Assembly: GCF_024722015.1 (NCBI RefSeq)
Contig: NZ_JANQBD010000010.1
Location: forward strand, 1-64,000
Reading direction: 5' to 3'
Length of the DNA stretch: 64,000 nucleotides
Source of the DNA: Paenibacillus radicis (ex Xue et al. 2023)
GTDB taxonomy: Bacteria; Bacillota; Bacilli; Paenibacillales; NBRC-103111
The notes under the pieces are model-generated. The model made no database searches. It was not told the DNA's origin and saw only the letters and a list, made by a program, of their open reading frames with translations. Below, in pieces: positions 53,056 to 62,461 of this stretch. Positions within the stretch are counted from its first letter, which is position 1. Every line of letters starts with the position of its first letter. The translations under genes were made by a program, and so were the position numbers.

Positions 53056-54600
53056 ATGAAATCGAATCAAATGAAAAAGAAGCTGCCGGCTGTTCTATTG
53101 TCCGTAGTCATGGGAGGATCTTTACTCGCAGGCTGCTCTTCAGGCAGCGGAACGGCCACCAAGGATGGTGGTGCCAAAACAGATCCTGCTCAGGACAATA
53201 AGCCATTATCGATCAAAATGTTTGCCGGTCTGTATAACGAGGTGCCCGACATGAATAATGCCTTCTGGACCGAATGGCAAAAAAGAACGAATAGTAAGCT
53301 GGATATCGAATGGGTGCCGGACGGTGATATAAAGACAAAGGCGGATCTGCTGTTCGCATCCGGCGACCTCCCTGAGGTTGTATCCTCCCCGGATGCTACT
53401 TGGCCGACGCTTCGCAGTGCTGTTAAGAACGGGGCCTTCTGGGATCTGACGCCTCTTTTGGGCGATTTCAGCCAGTACCCGAATTTGAAGAAAAATATGG
53501 CTCCTAACTGGGAGAAGTATTTGTCCGTAGACGGCAAAATTTATGCAGTACCGCGTTCGCGCTCCAGGATTGACCAAGGGATGAAGATCCGTAAGGACTG
53601 GCTGGATAAGCTGAATATTCCGGTACCGACAACATTGGATGAATACGGCGCGGCGTTGAAAAAGATAGTAGAAAGCGATCCGGACGGCAACGGCAAGAAG
53701 GATACGCTTGGCTTGATCGGTCACGGTGTTATTGTCAATGATGGCGACTTGGCGTTTGCGGCAGGTTTTGGCGCTCTGGATCCGACCTATAACCAGGAGG
53801 GCGGTATGATTGATACCCGACTTACTCCTCAATATGCCGAAATGGTTAACTGGTTCAAAGGCTTGTATGCGGACGGCGTTTTGTCCAAGGAATTTTCGGT
53901 AACGAAGAAAACACAGGCTGAGGAACTGTTCAAAACAGGGAGAGCGGCATCTTATGTGCGCAGTGTATGGTGGGATAAGGAGTGGGAAGATTCCATCGCC
54001 AAAACACAGCCTAACCCCAAAATTCTTGAGCTGACCTTGAAGGGACCTAAAGGAGACGCGGTTGTATTATCTACAGGCGTATCCGGGGGCTATTATATCT
54101 CCAAAAAAGTACCGGAAGCTAAAGTGAAGCAATTATTGAAATACTTTGATCAAACCGCATCGGATGAAATTACAGATTTCGCTTACTACGGCCTAGAAGG
54201 TATACACCATAAAGTAGTTGGCGGACAAAAGGTATTAACCGAGCAAGGGGTCAAAGAAGTAAATACAACGAGCAAAGGTGCTGGCGTTCTTGCTTATGCC
54301 AAGTGGGGTAAAGTTGAAAGCGCTTCGGGAGACAAGGCGTATAACGATATTAAGAAAAAGGAAGTTGAAGCATACGATACTATAGGTAAAGTAGATCCTT
54401 ACCGCTATTCGGCAACGTTCAACAGCACTTGGCCCAAATATGAAAACGAGTGGAAATCAATGGTTACCAAAGCTATCGTAGGGCAGATTTCAATGGATGA
54501 GTACAAAGCATTTGTCGACAAAATTAATAATTTACCTGAAATGAAGAAAGCTTATCAGGAAAATAAAGCTTCTAATGATGAATTTAACGGCAAAAAGTAA
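53056..54600 (+). CDS. extracellular carbohydrate-binding lipoprotein
   Basis: A 514-residue lipoprotein with signal ending GGSLLAGC (C27). Typical large solute-binding features: DIEWVPDGDIKTKADLLFAS, VDGKIYAVPRSRSRIDQGMK, DPDGNGKKDTLGL (possible calcium loop) and GVSGGYYISKKVPEAK. It is the receptor of the operon's importer. A strong hairpin follows it, suggesting that downstream genes are made at a lower level. Confidence 0.93.
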   Translation: MKSNQMKKKLPAVLLSVVMGGSLLAGCSSGSGTATKDGGAKTDPAQDNKPLSIKMFAGLYNEVPDMNNAFWTEWQKRTNSKLDIEWVPDGDIKTKADLLFASGDLPEVVSSPDATWPTLRSAVKNGAFWDLTPLLGDFSQYPNLKKNMAPNWEKYLSVDGKIYAVPRSRSRIDQGMKIRKDWLDKLNIPVPTTLDEYGAALKKIVESDPDGNGKKDTLGLIGHGVIVNDGDLAFAAGFGALDPTYNQEGGMIDTRLTPQYAEMVNWFKGLYADGVLSKEFSVTKKTQAEELFKTGRAASYVRSVWWDKEWEDSIAKTQPNPKILELTLKGPKGDAVVLSTGVSGGYYISKKVPEAKVKQLLKYFDQTASDEITDFAYYGLEGIHHKVVGGQKVLTEQGVKEVNTTSKGAGVLAYAKWGKVESASGDKAYNDIKKKEVEAYDTIGKVDPYRYSATFNSTWPKYENEWKSMVTKAIVGQISMDEYKAFVDKINNLPEMKKAYQENKASNDEFNGKK

Positions 54601-54670
54601 GCATTCCAATTTAAATGCAGAGTTGTAGGGATACGGCTGGAACAGATTGAGGAACACCAAATCAACCACG

Positions 54671-54705
54671 AACGGCTGCCGAAGCTGCCTTTCGGCAGCC
54701 GTTTT
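54671..54705 (+). terminator. intra-operon terminator/attenuator
   Basis: AACGGCTGCCGAA (54671-54683) pairs perfectly with TTCGGCAGCCGTT (54691-54703), with a short T run. It sits between the binding protein and the last hydrolase, and the ribosome site AGGAGG at 54707-54712 follows at once. Confidence 0.75.
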
Positions 54706-54718
54706 CAGGAGGCGCTTT

Positions 54719-56749
54719 ATGGGAAACATGGCTAAAGCTTGGTGGCAAAAGCCGCTTCGCGTCATTCAACCGAATTTGCAAATTAAAGACACAGCACTAA
54801 TCAACCCGGATAAACTGGCCTCGCAGATGAAAGAAATGGGAGCTAATACCATTGTGTTTAATGTTGCCGGCATCTACGCCTGGTATCCTACGAAGGTTCC
54901 TTTTCATACCGTTAACGAGTATTTGCCTCAGTCATCCGATTTGCTGAAGGAGGTTATAGAAGCTTGCCATAAACAGGGGCTTCGCTTTATCGGACGATTC
55001 GATTTTAGTCGTGCAGAGGATTCGATCTACCTGCAGAAGCCGCAGTGGTTTGCCAAGCAAGCGAATGGAGAGCCCGACATTGTCGGATTAACAAGACCCG
55101 GACCTTGGTCTATGCTGATGAATACATGCATTAATGGGGCTTATCGCAACGAGGCGGTTGCGCTCCCTGTTCTGGATGAAGTCATAAGCAACTATGATCT
55201 CGATGGTATCTTCTTCAATGCCCCTGGCTACAGCGATTGCTGGTGTGAAGCCTGCCAGCGGAAATACCTCGCCAAGTACGGGCAGCCGATCCCAGTAAGC
55301 AAGAAGGACTTCGCTGAGGATTGGGCATCATCGTGCATGCGCGATAATATGGACCAATTTTATTCCTTGATCAAAACTAAAAATCCCGATATCCCTATGA
55401 TTCTGTACTATAACCTGTACCACGACAACCTGTTCGACCGTGCAGAAACGACGGATATGCTGTGCACGGAGCCGCAGGATATTTTATCTCTCGGCCATCA
55501 TCATATTCCTGAGTTCTGGAAGCCGGCGCTCAGTATGAAGCTGGGACGATCGCTTCCGGACAGACCGATTCCATTCGGCATCGTTCACTCCTCACCGGGC
55601 ATGGATTGGAGGCATACAGGGCTCCCGCCGGCTGAATACCGCTTCTGGCTGGCACAAATCCCGGCGCATGGGGGAAGCATCTGGCATTCCTTGACGGGTA
55701 TTCCCGATACAATCGGAGATAAGCGGATTCTTGATGTTGTTAGCGCATTCAATCATGATGTGCAGCAGATCGAGCAGGATATGGAGAATGCGGAACCGCT
55801 GTCTCAAGTAGCTCTGATGTGGACAGCCGACGCTTCCGCTGAAGGCATGGCGGATGGCTTGATTAATCAACAGGTTCCCTTCGATGTGCTGTTGATGGAG
55901 CAAGCGGTTCCAGAGCGGCTATCCCGTTACAAAGCGTTGATAGTTCCCGAGGGGATGAAATATACGGATGGGTTCATTGAAATCCTGTCCGCTTATGTGG
56001 AGCAGGGCGGCTGCGTCATCATCGAAGGGAATGTTCCGCGGAATGAGAAGCTTCTTGCTTTGCTGGGCGTTAGCGACAATATCTATGTCAGTCAGTCTTT
56101 GACAGCTTCCTACCTGCGGTTTGAAGGAAACGGCAATCCGCTGCAGAAGGGCCTTGAGCATACGGAGCTGATCGCTCACCGTGGTAAAGTAGCGTATTGT
56201 ACACCGATAGGTGAGAATACGAAGGTGTTGGCGACATTGGTGCCGCCGTTCTCGCCTATGGATGGGGTAGGGCGTCCTCCGGAGCGGGCTTCGCTGCCTG
56301 TCAGCCATACGGAATTGCCGCTCGCTCTAACCAACCGGACAGGAAATGGAAGCGCTCTGTATCTTCCCTTCTCCTTGAGCCATTTGATTAATGAATACAA
56401 ATTGGTTGAGCATTACCAGCTTCTATCCAATGCGATCGATTACGCATTGGGAGAAGATAAGCTGATCGAAGTAACGCATATACCAGGGCTTCAAATCACG
56501 TTGTTCGAGAAGGAAGGCAATCTGCTGATCCATATGGTCAATGGCGCAGGACGACGGCCATTGACGGCCAATATCCCGCTTACACAAATCGAGGTCAAGC
56601 TTCGTTTGCCGGGCAATGGCCAGGTGAAGTCGGTTCACCAGCTTATTTCAGGACAATCCGTGTCTTACTCGAAGGAAGAGTCAGGCAGCCTCGTATTTAC
56701 GGTTCCTAATCTGCTTGTATGGGACTGCATTCGGGTAGAAATGCAATAA
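54719..56749 (+). CDS. GHL6-like TIM-barrel glycosidase with GATase-like domain
   Basis: A 676-residue cytoplasmic protein, third member of the family in the window. The barrel half includes TIVFNVAGIYAWYPTKVP, LRFIGRFDFSRAEDSIYLQK and DGIFFNAPGYSDCWCEACQ with the same cysteine cluster, then a GATase-like second half (YKALIVPEGMKYTDGFIEIL). The N-terminal MAKAWWQKPLRVIQPNLQ resembles MAWWHNNQLRLIQNNL of the protein at 49057. I chose ATG 54719 after AGGAGG; the in-frame ATG at 54647 would run through the upstream hairpin. Confidence 0.8.
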   Translation: MGNMAKAWWQKPLRVIQPNLQIKDTALINPDKLASQMKEMGANTIVFNVAGIYAWYPTKVPFHTVNEYLPQSSDLLKEVIEACHKQGLRFIGRFDFSRAEDSIYLQKPQWFAKQANGEPDIVGLTRPGPWSMLMNTCINGAYRNEAVALPVLDEVISNYDLDGIFFNAPGYSDCWCEACQRKYLAKYGQPIPVSKKDFAEDWASSCMRDNMDQFYSLIKTKNPDIPMILYYNLYHDNLFDRAETTDMLCTEPQDILSLGHHHIPEFWKPALSMKLGRSLPDRPIPFGIVHSSPGMDWRHTGLPPAEYRFWLAQIPAHGGSIWHSLTGIPDTIGDKRILDVVSAFNHDVQQIEQDMENAEPLSQVALMWTADASAEGMADGLINQQVPFDVLLMEQAVPERLSRYKALIVPEGMKYTDGFIEILSAYVEQGGCVIIEGNVPRNEKLLALLGVSDNIYVSQSLTASYLRFEGNGNPLQKGLEHTELIAHRGKVAYCTPIGENTKVLATLVPPFSPMDGVGRPPERASLPVSHTELPLALTNRTGNGSALYLPFSLSHLINEYKLVEHYQLLSNAIDYALGEDKLIEVTHIPGLQITLFEKEGNLLIHMVNGAGRRPLTANIPLTQIEVKLRLPGNGQVKSVHQLISGQSVSYSKEESGSLVFTVPNLLVWDCIRVEMQ

Positions 56750-56931
56750 ATCCCGATTCCTTCTTGAACTGGATGATTAAGGGTGAGGAGGCTGTGCCGC
56801 GGTGCTAAAGTGCTGCCCGGCCGGCCTTCTTCTTCCCATTTAACCGCTTTGTATATGCTATAATGTACTCAGAATTTAATGGGGTAAAGGAATGATTTGG
56901 CCGTCTATCCTTGGGGCTCGGAGGTAACAAC

Positions 56932-59256
56932 ATGTTGAGTAAGTGGATGGATCAGATTCGAAAAGTCATAGCTCCGCTGCTGCCGCGAGCCAATTATTTG
57001 AACCGGCTCATTTGGTTCGGTTGTTTGTCCGTATCCATTCCAATCGTTCTTGCAGGCAGCGCCTATTATCACTTTTCCATAGTGAAGCTAACGAACCAGT
57101 TCAAAGTAGATAACTTGGCTTCCTTAACGCTTCTAAAAGACAGGATGGAGAACGTGCTGACCAGCATCGAGCATGAATCTCTCAAAATATCCTCCAATTC
57201 CCTTATTAAGGGTACACTGGGTACGCCCGATTTTGACGATTATGCGCTATATGCTTCGATTATAGATACGTTTCAGGTTAGTAAAAACTCCAGCAGCTTA
57301 ATTAGCGAAATCATGGTTTACGACAAGCAATCGGGTGCGGTTATAACGAACAACTACGGCTTTTTGCCTTATAAAGAGTATAAGGATCATGAGGATATCG
57401 ACCAGATTCTGAAAATGGAGGGCTCCGGCAAGTGGGTTTATCTGCCCTCTGCAAGCAGGGAGGGGTATTTGTCCTTTGTCAGAAAGCTTCCTCTTATGAC
57501 GGTTGACCAGCAGGCGCAAGGCGTTCTCGCCATTCACGTAAAGGAAGACATACTGGAAAAAAACCTGGTGAACTACACATTTGCCAAAGAACAATCCCTT
57601 CTGCTGCTGGACTCGAACAACCAGATTGTTTTGCATTCCACCGACAAAAATAATTTGGGTCAGTCCGCTGAAAGACTTGCAGGTTTACAGGATATTTTAA
57701 AAGATGAAGACAGCACCGGAGAGACCGTTGTTCTTGGTGAAGACCAAGAGCGGTATCTGGCGGTTTATTATAAAACAACGTATGGACGAACCTATATTTC
57801 GCTGCTGCCGGAGCGTGAGCTGACCAAGGAGCTGACATGGGTCCGCTGGGTTATCTTCCTGTCTGTGACGATCTTTCTGGCCTTTGGTGTGCTGCTGACA
57901 TTTTTCGCCTCCAAGAGGGCCTATAACCCGATAGAGCAGCTGATTCGCTATGGAGAGAATATTGGAAGCGGCCAGCCGTTGTTACCGAAGGGCAACGATA
58001 TTGAGTATATCAAATCCTGCTTAAGCTATCTGAACGAGCAATCGGAATCATTGAATAATTACTTGAAGAAGGTTAGCCCGAATATACGGGATCAATTCCT
58101 GCAGAGGCTGTTATCAGGGAGCAGCATAAGCCGAGCTTCTTTGCTCAATGAATGCGATCATCATCAAATTTCAGTGCAGGGCACCTATGTGGTATTGGTA
58201 GGAATAATAGAAAATTTGTTTAAAGAAAAGCGATTTTTGCCAAATGAAGGCTCTATTGTAATATTCGCGGTTACGAACGTGATGAACGAGCTGCTTGCCA
58301 AATCATCGCTTAACGGCTTTATCGTGGAAAAAAATGAACGTGAAGGCATCGCAATTCTGCATTTCGACAGCGAGGAATCACATGAGCGCGTATTGGAGCA
58401 GACGAGAATGTTTGCCAAGGAAATTCGTGAGGCGCTGAGAACCTATTTGTCCTTCTCCATGTCGGTTGGTGTAGGGAGATCGTACCAAGAGATCACATCT
58501 GTGGCGGAATCGTATCGTGAGGCTAAGCTGGCGCTGCAGCACCGGATATTCAATGACAGCCATCCTGTGCTGTTCTTCGAGGAGATGGAGCAGACAGGCA
58601 GACAGAGTATGTTCTTCTATCCGAACGAGCAGGAGAAAGTGATTGTTGAAGCATTATCCCGAGGCGAGATTCAGCTTGCAGAGCAAGCACTGGAGCAATT
58701 CGCCCAAATTGTGCGGGGCTCGGAGTCTTATAATACGATTTACCAGTGCTATCATGTGCTCCTGTCCTCGATCATTCAATCGTTGGAGGAGAAGGGGCCA
58801 GGTATGATCGACTCACTGGAAGACAATTGGTTTGATCAGCTGAAGGCCAGGCAAACCTCGCGTGAAATATATGAGTGGTTTATTGAGCTAATCTTTCCTT
58901 TGTACCGTCAAATTACGGAAGAAAGCCGTAAGAAGGGGGCCAAGCTTGCGATTCAGATCGTTTGCAAACAGATCAAGGAAAATGTTGGCGTCAATCACTC
59001 CCTCATCGAATTCGCAGACCTGGTCGGGCTCAGCCCATCATATTTAAGCAAGCTGTTTAAAAAGGAGCTGGGTGTTTCTTTCGTTGAATATGTTATGGAA
59101 AGCAAAGTGAGCAAAGCCAAAAAGCTGCTGGAGGACACTGAATACAGCGTAATGGAAATAGCGGAATTGGTCGGGTATTCCGAGCGCAATTTGAACCGGG
59201 CCTTTCAACGCTATGTGAATATGTCGCCGAAGCAGTACAGGATGTCGCATCGATAA
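56932..59256 (+). CDS. transmembrane AraC-family regulator
   Basis: A 774-residue membrane regulator like that at 21594. TM1 is near residues 30-48 (LSVSIPIVLAGSAYYHFS), TM2 near 305-325 (VIFLSVTIFLAFGVLLTFFA), and the C-terminus has the two AraC helix-turn-helix units (HSLIEFADLVGLSPSYLSKL and SVMEIAELVGYSERNLNRAF). ATG 56932 follows GGAGGT. It closes the second carbohydrate locus and is probably its activator, responding to an outside saccharide or its binding protein. Confidence 0.88.
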   Translation: MLSKWMDQIRKVIAPLLPRANYLNRLIWFGCLSVSIPIVLAGSAYYHFSIVKLTNQFKVDNLASLTLLKDRMENVLTSIEHESLKISSNSLIKGTLGTPDFDDYALYASIIDTFQVSKNSSSLISEIMVYDKQSGAVITNNYGFLPYKEYKDHEDIDQILKMEGSGKWVYLPSASREGYLSFVRKLPLMTVDQQAQGVLAIHVKEDILEKNLVNYTFAKEQSLLLLDSNNQIVLHSTDKNNLGQSAERLAGLQDILKDEDSTGETVVLGEDQERYLAVYYKTTYGRTYISLLPERELTKELTWVRWVIFLSVTIFLAFGVLLTFFASKRAYNPIEQLIRYGENIGSGQPLLPKGNDIEYIKSCLSYLNEQSESLNNYLKKVSPNIRDQFLQRLLSGSSISRASLLNECDHHQISVQGTYVVLVGIIENLFKEKRFLPNEGSIVIFAVTNVMNELLAKSSLNGFIVEKNEREGIAILHFDSEESHERVLEQTRMFAKEIREALRTYLSFSMSVGVGRSYQEITSVAESYREAKLALQHRIFNDSHPVLFFEEMEQTGRQSMFFYPNEQEKVIVEALSRGEIQLAEQALEQFAQIVRGSESYNTIYQCYHVLLSSIIQSLEEKGPGMIDSLEDNWFDQLKARQTSREIYEWFIELIFPLYRQITEESRKKGAKLAIQIVCKQIKENVGVNHSLIEFADLVGLSPSYLSKLFKKELGVSFVEYVMESKVSKAKKLLEDTEYSVMEIAELVGYSERNLNRAFQRYVNMSPKQYRMSHR

Positions 59257-59270
59257 AAGGGGCATATTGG

Positions 59271-59326
59271 AGCCCATCTAAGAGAGCTTGCTGTTTACAG
59301 TTCAGCTTACTCGGATGGGCTTTTTT
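59271..59326 (+). terminator. terminator after the AraC-type gene
   Basis: AGCCCATC (59271-59278) pairs with GATGGGCT (59314-59321) and further inner pairs are possible (AGCTT); a T run follows. Confidence 0.75.
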
Positions 59327-59449
59327 ATCGTAAGGCTGCTCTAGACTCGGACCGGGGATAGGTCGTTGTATAAAATGCACCCCTTGCGTAAAAGATTCGA
59401 CCGACGGCCATACAACGTCGCAACGCGTGACAGGGATTCGCGCATTAGG

Positions 59450-59636
59450 AATTAACTGGAAAACCTCATGCAAATTTGGCTTGGACACCCGCAATGGGAG
59501 GAGTTAGCTGGAAAACCTCCATCTAAAAAGGGCGTGTATGTAAGAAAAAGCTCCGATTCGATATAATTAACGGGATTATTTCCATGTATAAGGTCAGTAG
59601 AGCGATTGGAGGGCATAATTAACAGGACTTTTTCCA
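59450..59636. repeat. small interspersed TTAACTGGAAAA-type repeats
   Basis: Four related motifs occur: ATTAACTGGAAAACCTC (59451-59467), GTTAGCTGGAAAACCTCC (59503-59520), ATAATTAACGGGATTATTTC (59562-59581) and ATAATTAACAGGACTTTTTC (59615-59634). The first two are direct, and the last two run on the other side with TTTCCA. The intergenic gap 59327-59677 holds no other gene. Confidence 0.5.
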
Positions 59637-59677
59637 GTTACTGTTATTGCTATCTATTCAACCTCGACTGATTTGAT

Positions 59678-60364
59678 TTATCGGTCCGCATGTTTGAGCG
59701 CTTCCCGCACACTTAGAGGAGACAGAGCTGTTTCGGCAACGAACTGGCGGACTGCGGATTCATCGGTCTTGCTGTATTCCCGCAGCGTCCACCCTATCGC
59801 TTTCCGCAGGAAAAACTCCTGCGAATGTGCTGTGCGGCGAATATAGTCGAACAATAGAGTAGTATCGGTTCGGCTCTTATAGCTCAGCTGAAACAGAAGA
59901 GCGCTCCTCTGCAGCCACATGTTGTCGGACTCGATCCAGCGTTCCGTATAAATGGGGATCAGGTCCGGATATTTGGTGAAGTGGGAGCCGATAAGCCGGC
60001 TTGCCAAGGTATCGACAGTGTCCCACCATGAATGGGTAATGACCAGCTCTTCCAGCAGATCGATTGCTGTTGGCTCGAGCTTCTTGAGTTGTTTTTCGAG
60101 CAGCTGTAAGGCTGCGTAGTGGAACTCACGCTCGGGAAGCTTCCACAGCTCACGGATGGTGGTGGCTAGTACTTCACCCTGCGGCGGCACGCCGTGTTCC
60201 TGGATGAAGCCTTTTACCAGGGCCACACGTTCTGGGGATTTGATGCCCAGGAATGGGAACAGATGGCGCATATAGGCTTCCATGGGGCTTGCCTTGTCCA
60301 GGTTGGCATGGGCCCTAAGATGGCTTTCCAGAAGGTTGGAATATGAAAGGGACAACCGAAGCAA
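59678..60364 (-). CDS. alkD: DNA alkylation repair protein, AlkD-type glycosylase
   Basis: A 228-residue HEAT-like-repeat DNA glycosylase that removes cationic alkylated bases (3-methyladenine, 7-methylguanine). The catalytic region is the SWWDTVDTLASRLIG stretch with the Trp and Asp residues used by AlkD, followed by ESDNMWLQRSALLFQL and RKAIGWTLREYSKTDE. All expected helices are present. It is the first of two minus-strand genes with no shared operon signal. Confidence 0.93.
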   Translation of the reverse strand: MLRLSLSYSNLLESHLRAHANLDKASPMEAYMRHLFPFLGIKSPERVALVKGFIQEHGVPPQGEVLATTIRELWKLPEREFHYAALQLLEKQLKKLEPTAIDLLEELVITHSWWDTVDTLASRLIGSHFTKYPDLIPIYTERWIESDNMWLQRSALLFQLSYKSRTDTTLLFDYIRRTAHSQEFFLRKAIGWTLREYSKTDESAVRQFVAETALSPLSVREALKHADR

Positions 60365-60504
60365 CTCCTTTATAACTTATTCTAACTAGCGTTATACTCA
60401 TATTGGAAGAAAGCATATGTGATGCATGTATCGGTACAACTTGCTGGTAAGGTAACGTTCAAACTAGCTGGCTAGCCCAATGATTAGCCAGTACAGTTTT
60501 ATAA

Positions 60505-61278
60505 CTAATCGCTTTGGATGCCCGGTTTGGGGCGGCATGAGGATTGAAACCAATCCCACATCGCTTGCACAGTAGTCTCCAGGTTGGGGACACCATCTAT
60601 GTTGAGATAAGGGCTGCTTTCCCTGAAGTAATCGGGATGACCGCCGATGACGGGGAAATGAACAATGGCAGTGGGAGCGAACTGCTTCCAACTCCATGTG
60701 GCCGTTCCGCGCTCATTTCGCTGCCATCCGCTCCAGCTTCCCAGCCGGGTTATCAGGTCGGATGATTTGCCTTTGGCGTTGAGCGCCCCGGCGTACAGAA
60801 CGGACTCCCGCATCCATTCAGGGATCGGGCACTTCGGTGAGCCGATCTGTACGATGCGGTGAGGGAAGGGCTGGCGTGGGTCGGCGCCGAACCGGCTGTA
60901 AGTCCCGCCGCCAACAGCCCCGCCCGCATCCGCGAGAATCTGCACGGCGTGCACGGCGGCCACACCGCCGCCGCTGTGCCCGATCAGCAGCGGCAAGCTG
61001 TCTTCGCCGCGCGCCTTAATGGCGGCAGCGACACGCTGCCCTCCGATGGAGCGAAGCGGGCGCGTACGCGCGCGCCACAGGTCATGGCTCATTTCGCGGA
61101 GCTGACTGGACAGCTTCCGGCTCCAATCGCCATAGGGAAAGAGCAGCTCGGATTGTACCAGCCATCCGTCCTGCAGGAGTCGGGCTTCCATCGTCTGCCG
61201 CAAGCCTTCCATGAACAGCGGGGCGGTAGCTACGCCCGCCAGCAAGTATATCGTTATTCTCCTGTTGGCTAAGTCCAT
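60505..61278 (-). CDS. alpha/beta-hydrolase-like protein
   Basis: A 257-residue protein with a nucleophile elbow GHSGGG (LLIGHSGGGVAAVHAV) and a HIRVIQIGSPKC-like strand, as in lipase/esterase folds (the residues seen are PHRIVQIGSPKCPIPEW). A possible acid/His pair lies in HFPVIGGHPDYF. There is no signal peptide. The middle of the gene is clearly more GC-rich than its neighbours (about 60840-61080), which may point to a different history. Substrate unknown; it may be a lipase-like hydrolase common in Paenibacillus. Confidence 0.75.
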   Translation of the reverse strand: MDLANRRITIYLLAGVATAPLFMEGLRQTMEARLLQDGWLVQSELLFPYGDWSRKLSSQLREMSHDLWRARTRPLRSIGGQRVAAAIKARGEDSLPLLIGHSGGGVAAVHAVQILADAGGAVGGGTYSRFGADPRQPFPHRIVQIGSPKCPIPEWMRESVLYAGALNAKGKSSDLITRLGSWSGWQRNERGTATWSWKQFAPTAIVHFPVIGGHPDYFRESSPYLNIDGVPNLETTVQAMWDWFQSSCRPKPGIQSD

Positions 61279-61409
61279 ATGACTGAAATCTCCCTTATTG
61301 ACGTCACGGCATCCTCCACAATCATCCTCTTTATTGGCAACTTTTTACCTTTGCGCTGCGTCATTGTATACTAGAGAGGCAACTACAACAGGGATAGGAT
61401 GGTTGATTC

Positions 61410-62327
61410 ATGAAATTATTTGCAAGCTTGAAGCCAGCAGCGGTTCTTCTCCTAGCAGGAATCCTTATTATATCTGCCGCAGGCTGCGGCAACGATTCGA
61501 AAGCCCCACCGTCAGGCACTGGCACAGGTGATAGTAATGCTCCTAAGACAGCTGCCGATCCAGCCAAAACCTCTGGAGCTGCGCAGCCGGTTCAGACCGA
61601 TTCACCCGCAAAGGCCGGTTCACCAGCAGCACCATCGCCAGGCGCAGCAGATCCTGCCAAGCCATCGACACAGCCAATTACATCTTCTCCGAAGCCGGCA
61701 GATACTGGCGGGAAGGGCCAGGCCGTCCAAGTTGCAGCTAATCCTGCAGATAAAACCGTACTTGTAAATAAAGCCTATAAGTTGCCTGATAGCTATGTAC
61801 CTCAGGATTTGGTCGACCCTAATGTTCCTTTTATTTTCAAGGAAAAAACGGAAAAACGCAAATTGCGCAAAGAAGCGGCTGCCGCTTTGGAGAAGCTGTT
61901 TAAAGCAGCGAGTGACGATAAACTGCCTTTATCGGGCGTTTCCGCTTACCGTTCCCATGAAACCCAGAAAACCGTATATGCGAATTATGTTAAGAAGGAC
62001 GGGGAGGAAGCAGCCAATAAGTACAGCGCCAAGCCGGGACACAGTGAGCATGAGACAGGTCTGGCTATCGACGTTGCGGGAATCTCAGGGAAATGTGCAG
62101 CTTCCGATTGTTTCGCAGCTACGAAAGAAGCCAAATGGCTGGATGAGAATGCGGCGGAGTTCGGCTTCATCATCCGTTACCCGAAGGGGAAAGAGTCCAT
62201 CACGGGCTATCAATATGAGCCATGGCATTTGCGCTATGTAGGCACGGAGATGTCCAAGGAAATTGCTAAGCGGGGCGTAACAATGGAGGAATATTTAGGG
62301 CAAGCGGTTCCTGTAAATAAACAGTAA
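61410..62327 (+). CDS. VanY-type D-alanyl-D-alanine carboxypeptidase lipoprotein
   Basis: A 305-residue lipoprotein. The signal ends ILIISAAGC (C26), then a long Ala/Pro/Ser/Thr-rich linker (about 27-115) reaches into the wall, followed by a peptidase M15B domain. Zinc ligands fit GHSEHETGLAIDV (His and Asp) and EPWHLRYVG (His, with the catalytic Glu nearby). It would trim the terminal D-Ala of peptidoglycan stem peptides. It is not next to van resistance genes, so it is likely a house-keeping enzyme. Terminator follows. Confidence 0.92.
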   Translation: MKLFASLKPAAVLLLAGILIISAAGCGNDSKAPPSGTGTGDSNAPKTAADPAKTSGAAQPVQTDSPAKAGSPAAPSPGAADPAKPSTQPITSSPKPADTGGKGQAVQVAANPADKTVLVNKAYKLPDSYVPQDLVDPNVPFIFKEKTEKRKLRKEAAAALEKLFKAASDDKLPLSGVSAYRSHETQKTVYANYVKKDGEEAANKYSAKPGHSEHETGLAIDVAGISGKCAASDCFAATKEAKWLDENAAEFGFIIRYPKGKESITGYQYEPWHLRYVGTEMSKEIAKRGVTMEEYLGQAVPVNKQ

Positions 62328-62374
62328 AGCCCTATAATCCCTTACTTCAAATAAACGCTGATATTATAAAAATA

Positions 62375-62421
62375 AAAAGTTGGCCCTTTCACTATTAAGG
62401 TGAACAAGGGGCCAACTTTTT
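62375..62421. terminator. bidirectional terminator
   Basis: AAAAAGTTGGCCC pairs with GGGGCCAACTTTTT, T runs on both sides, between the convergent VanY-type and DoxX-like genes. Confidence 0.85.
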
Positions 62422-62461
62422 GTTTTGTAACAAGGAAATAAACTCGCCATAGAAGCAGCTT

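Noticed and set aside
61528-61767. Pro/Arg/His-rich frame
   Set aside because: Alternate frame of the Ala/Pro-rich linker in the VanY-type lipoprotein gene.
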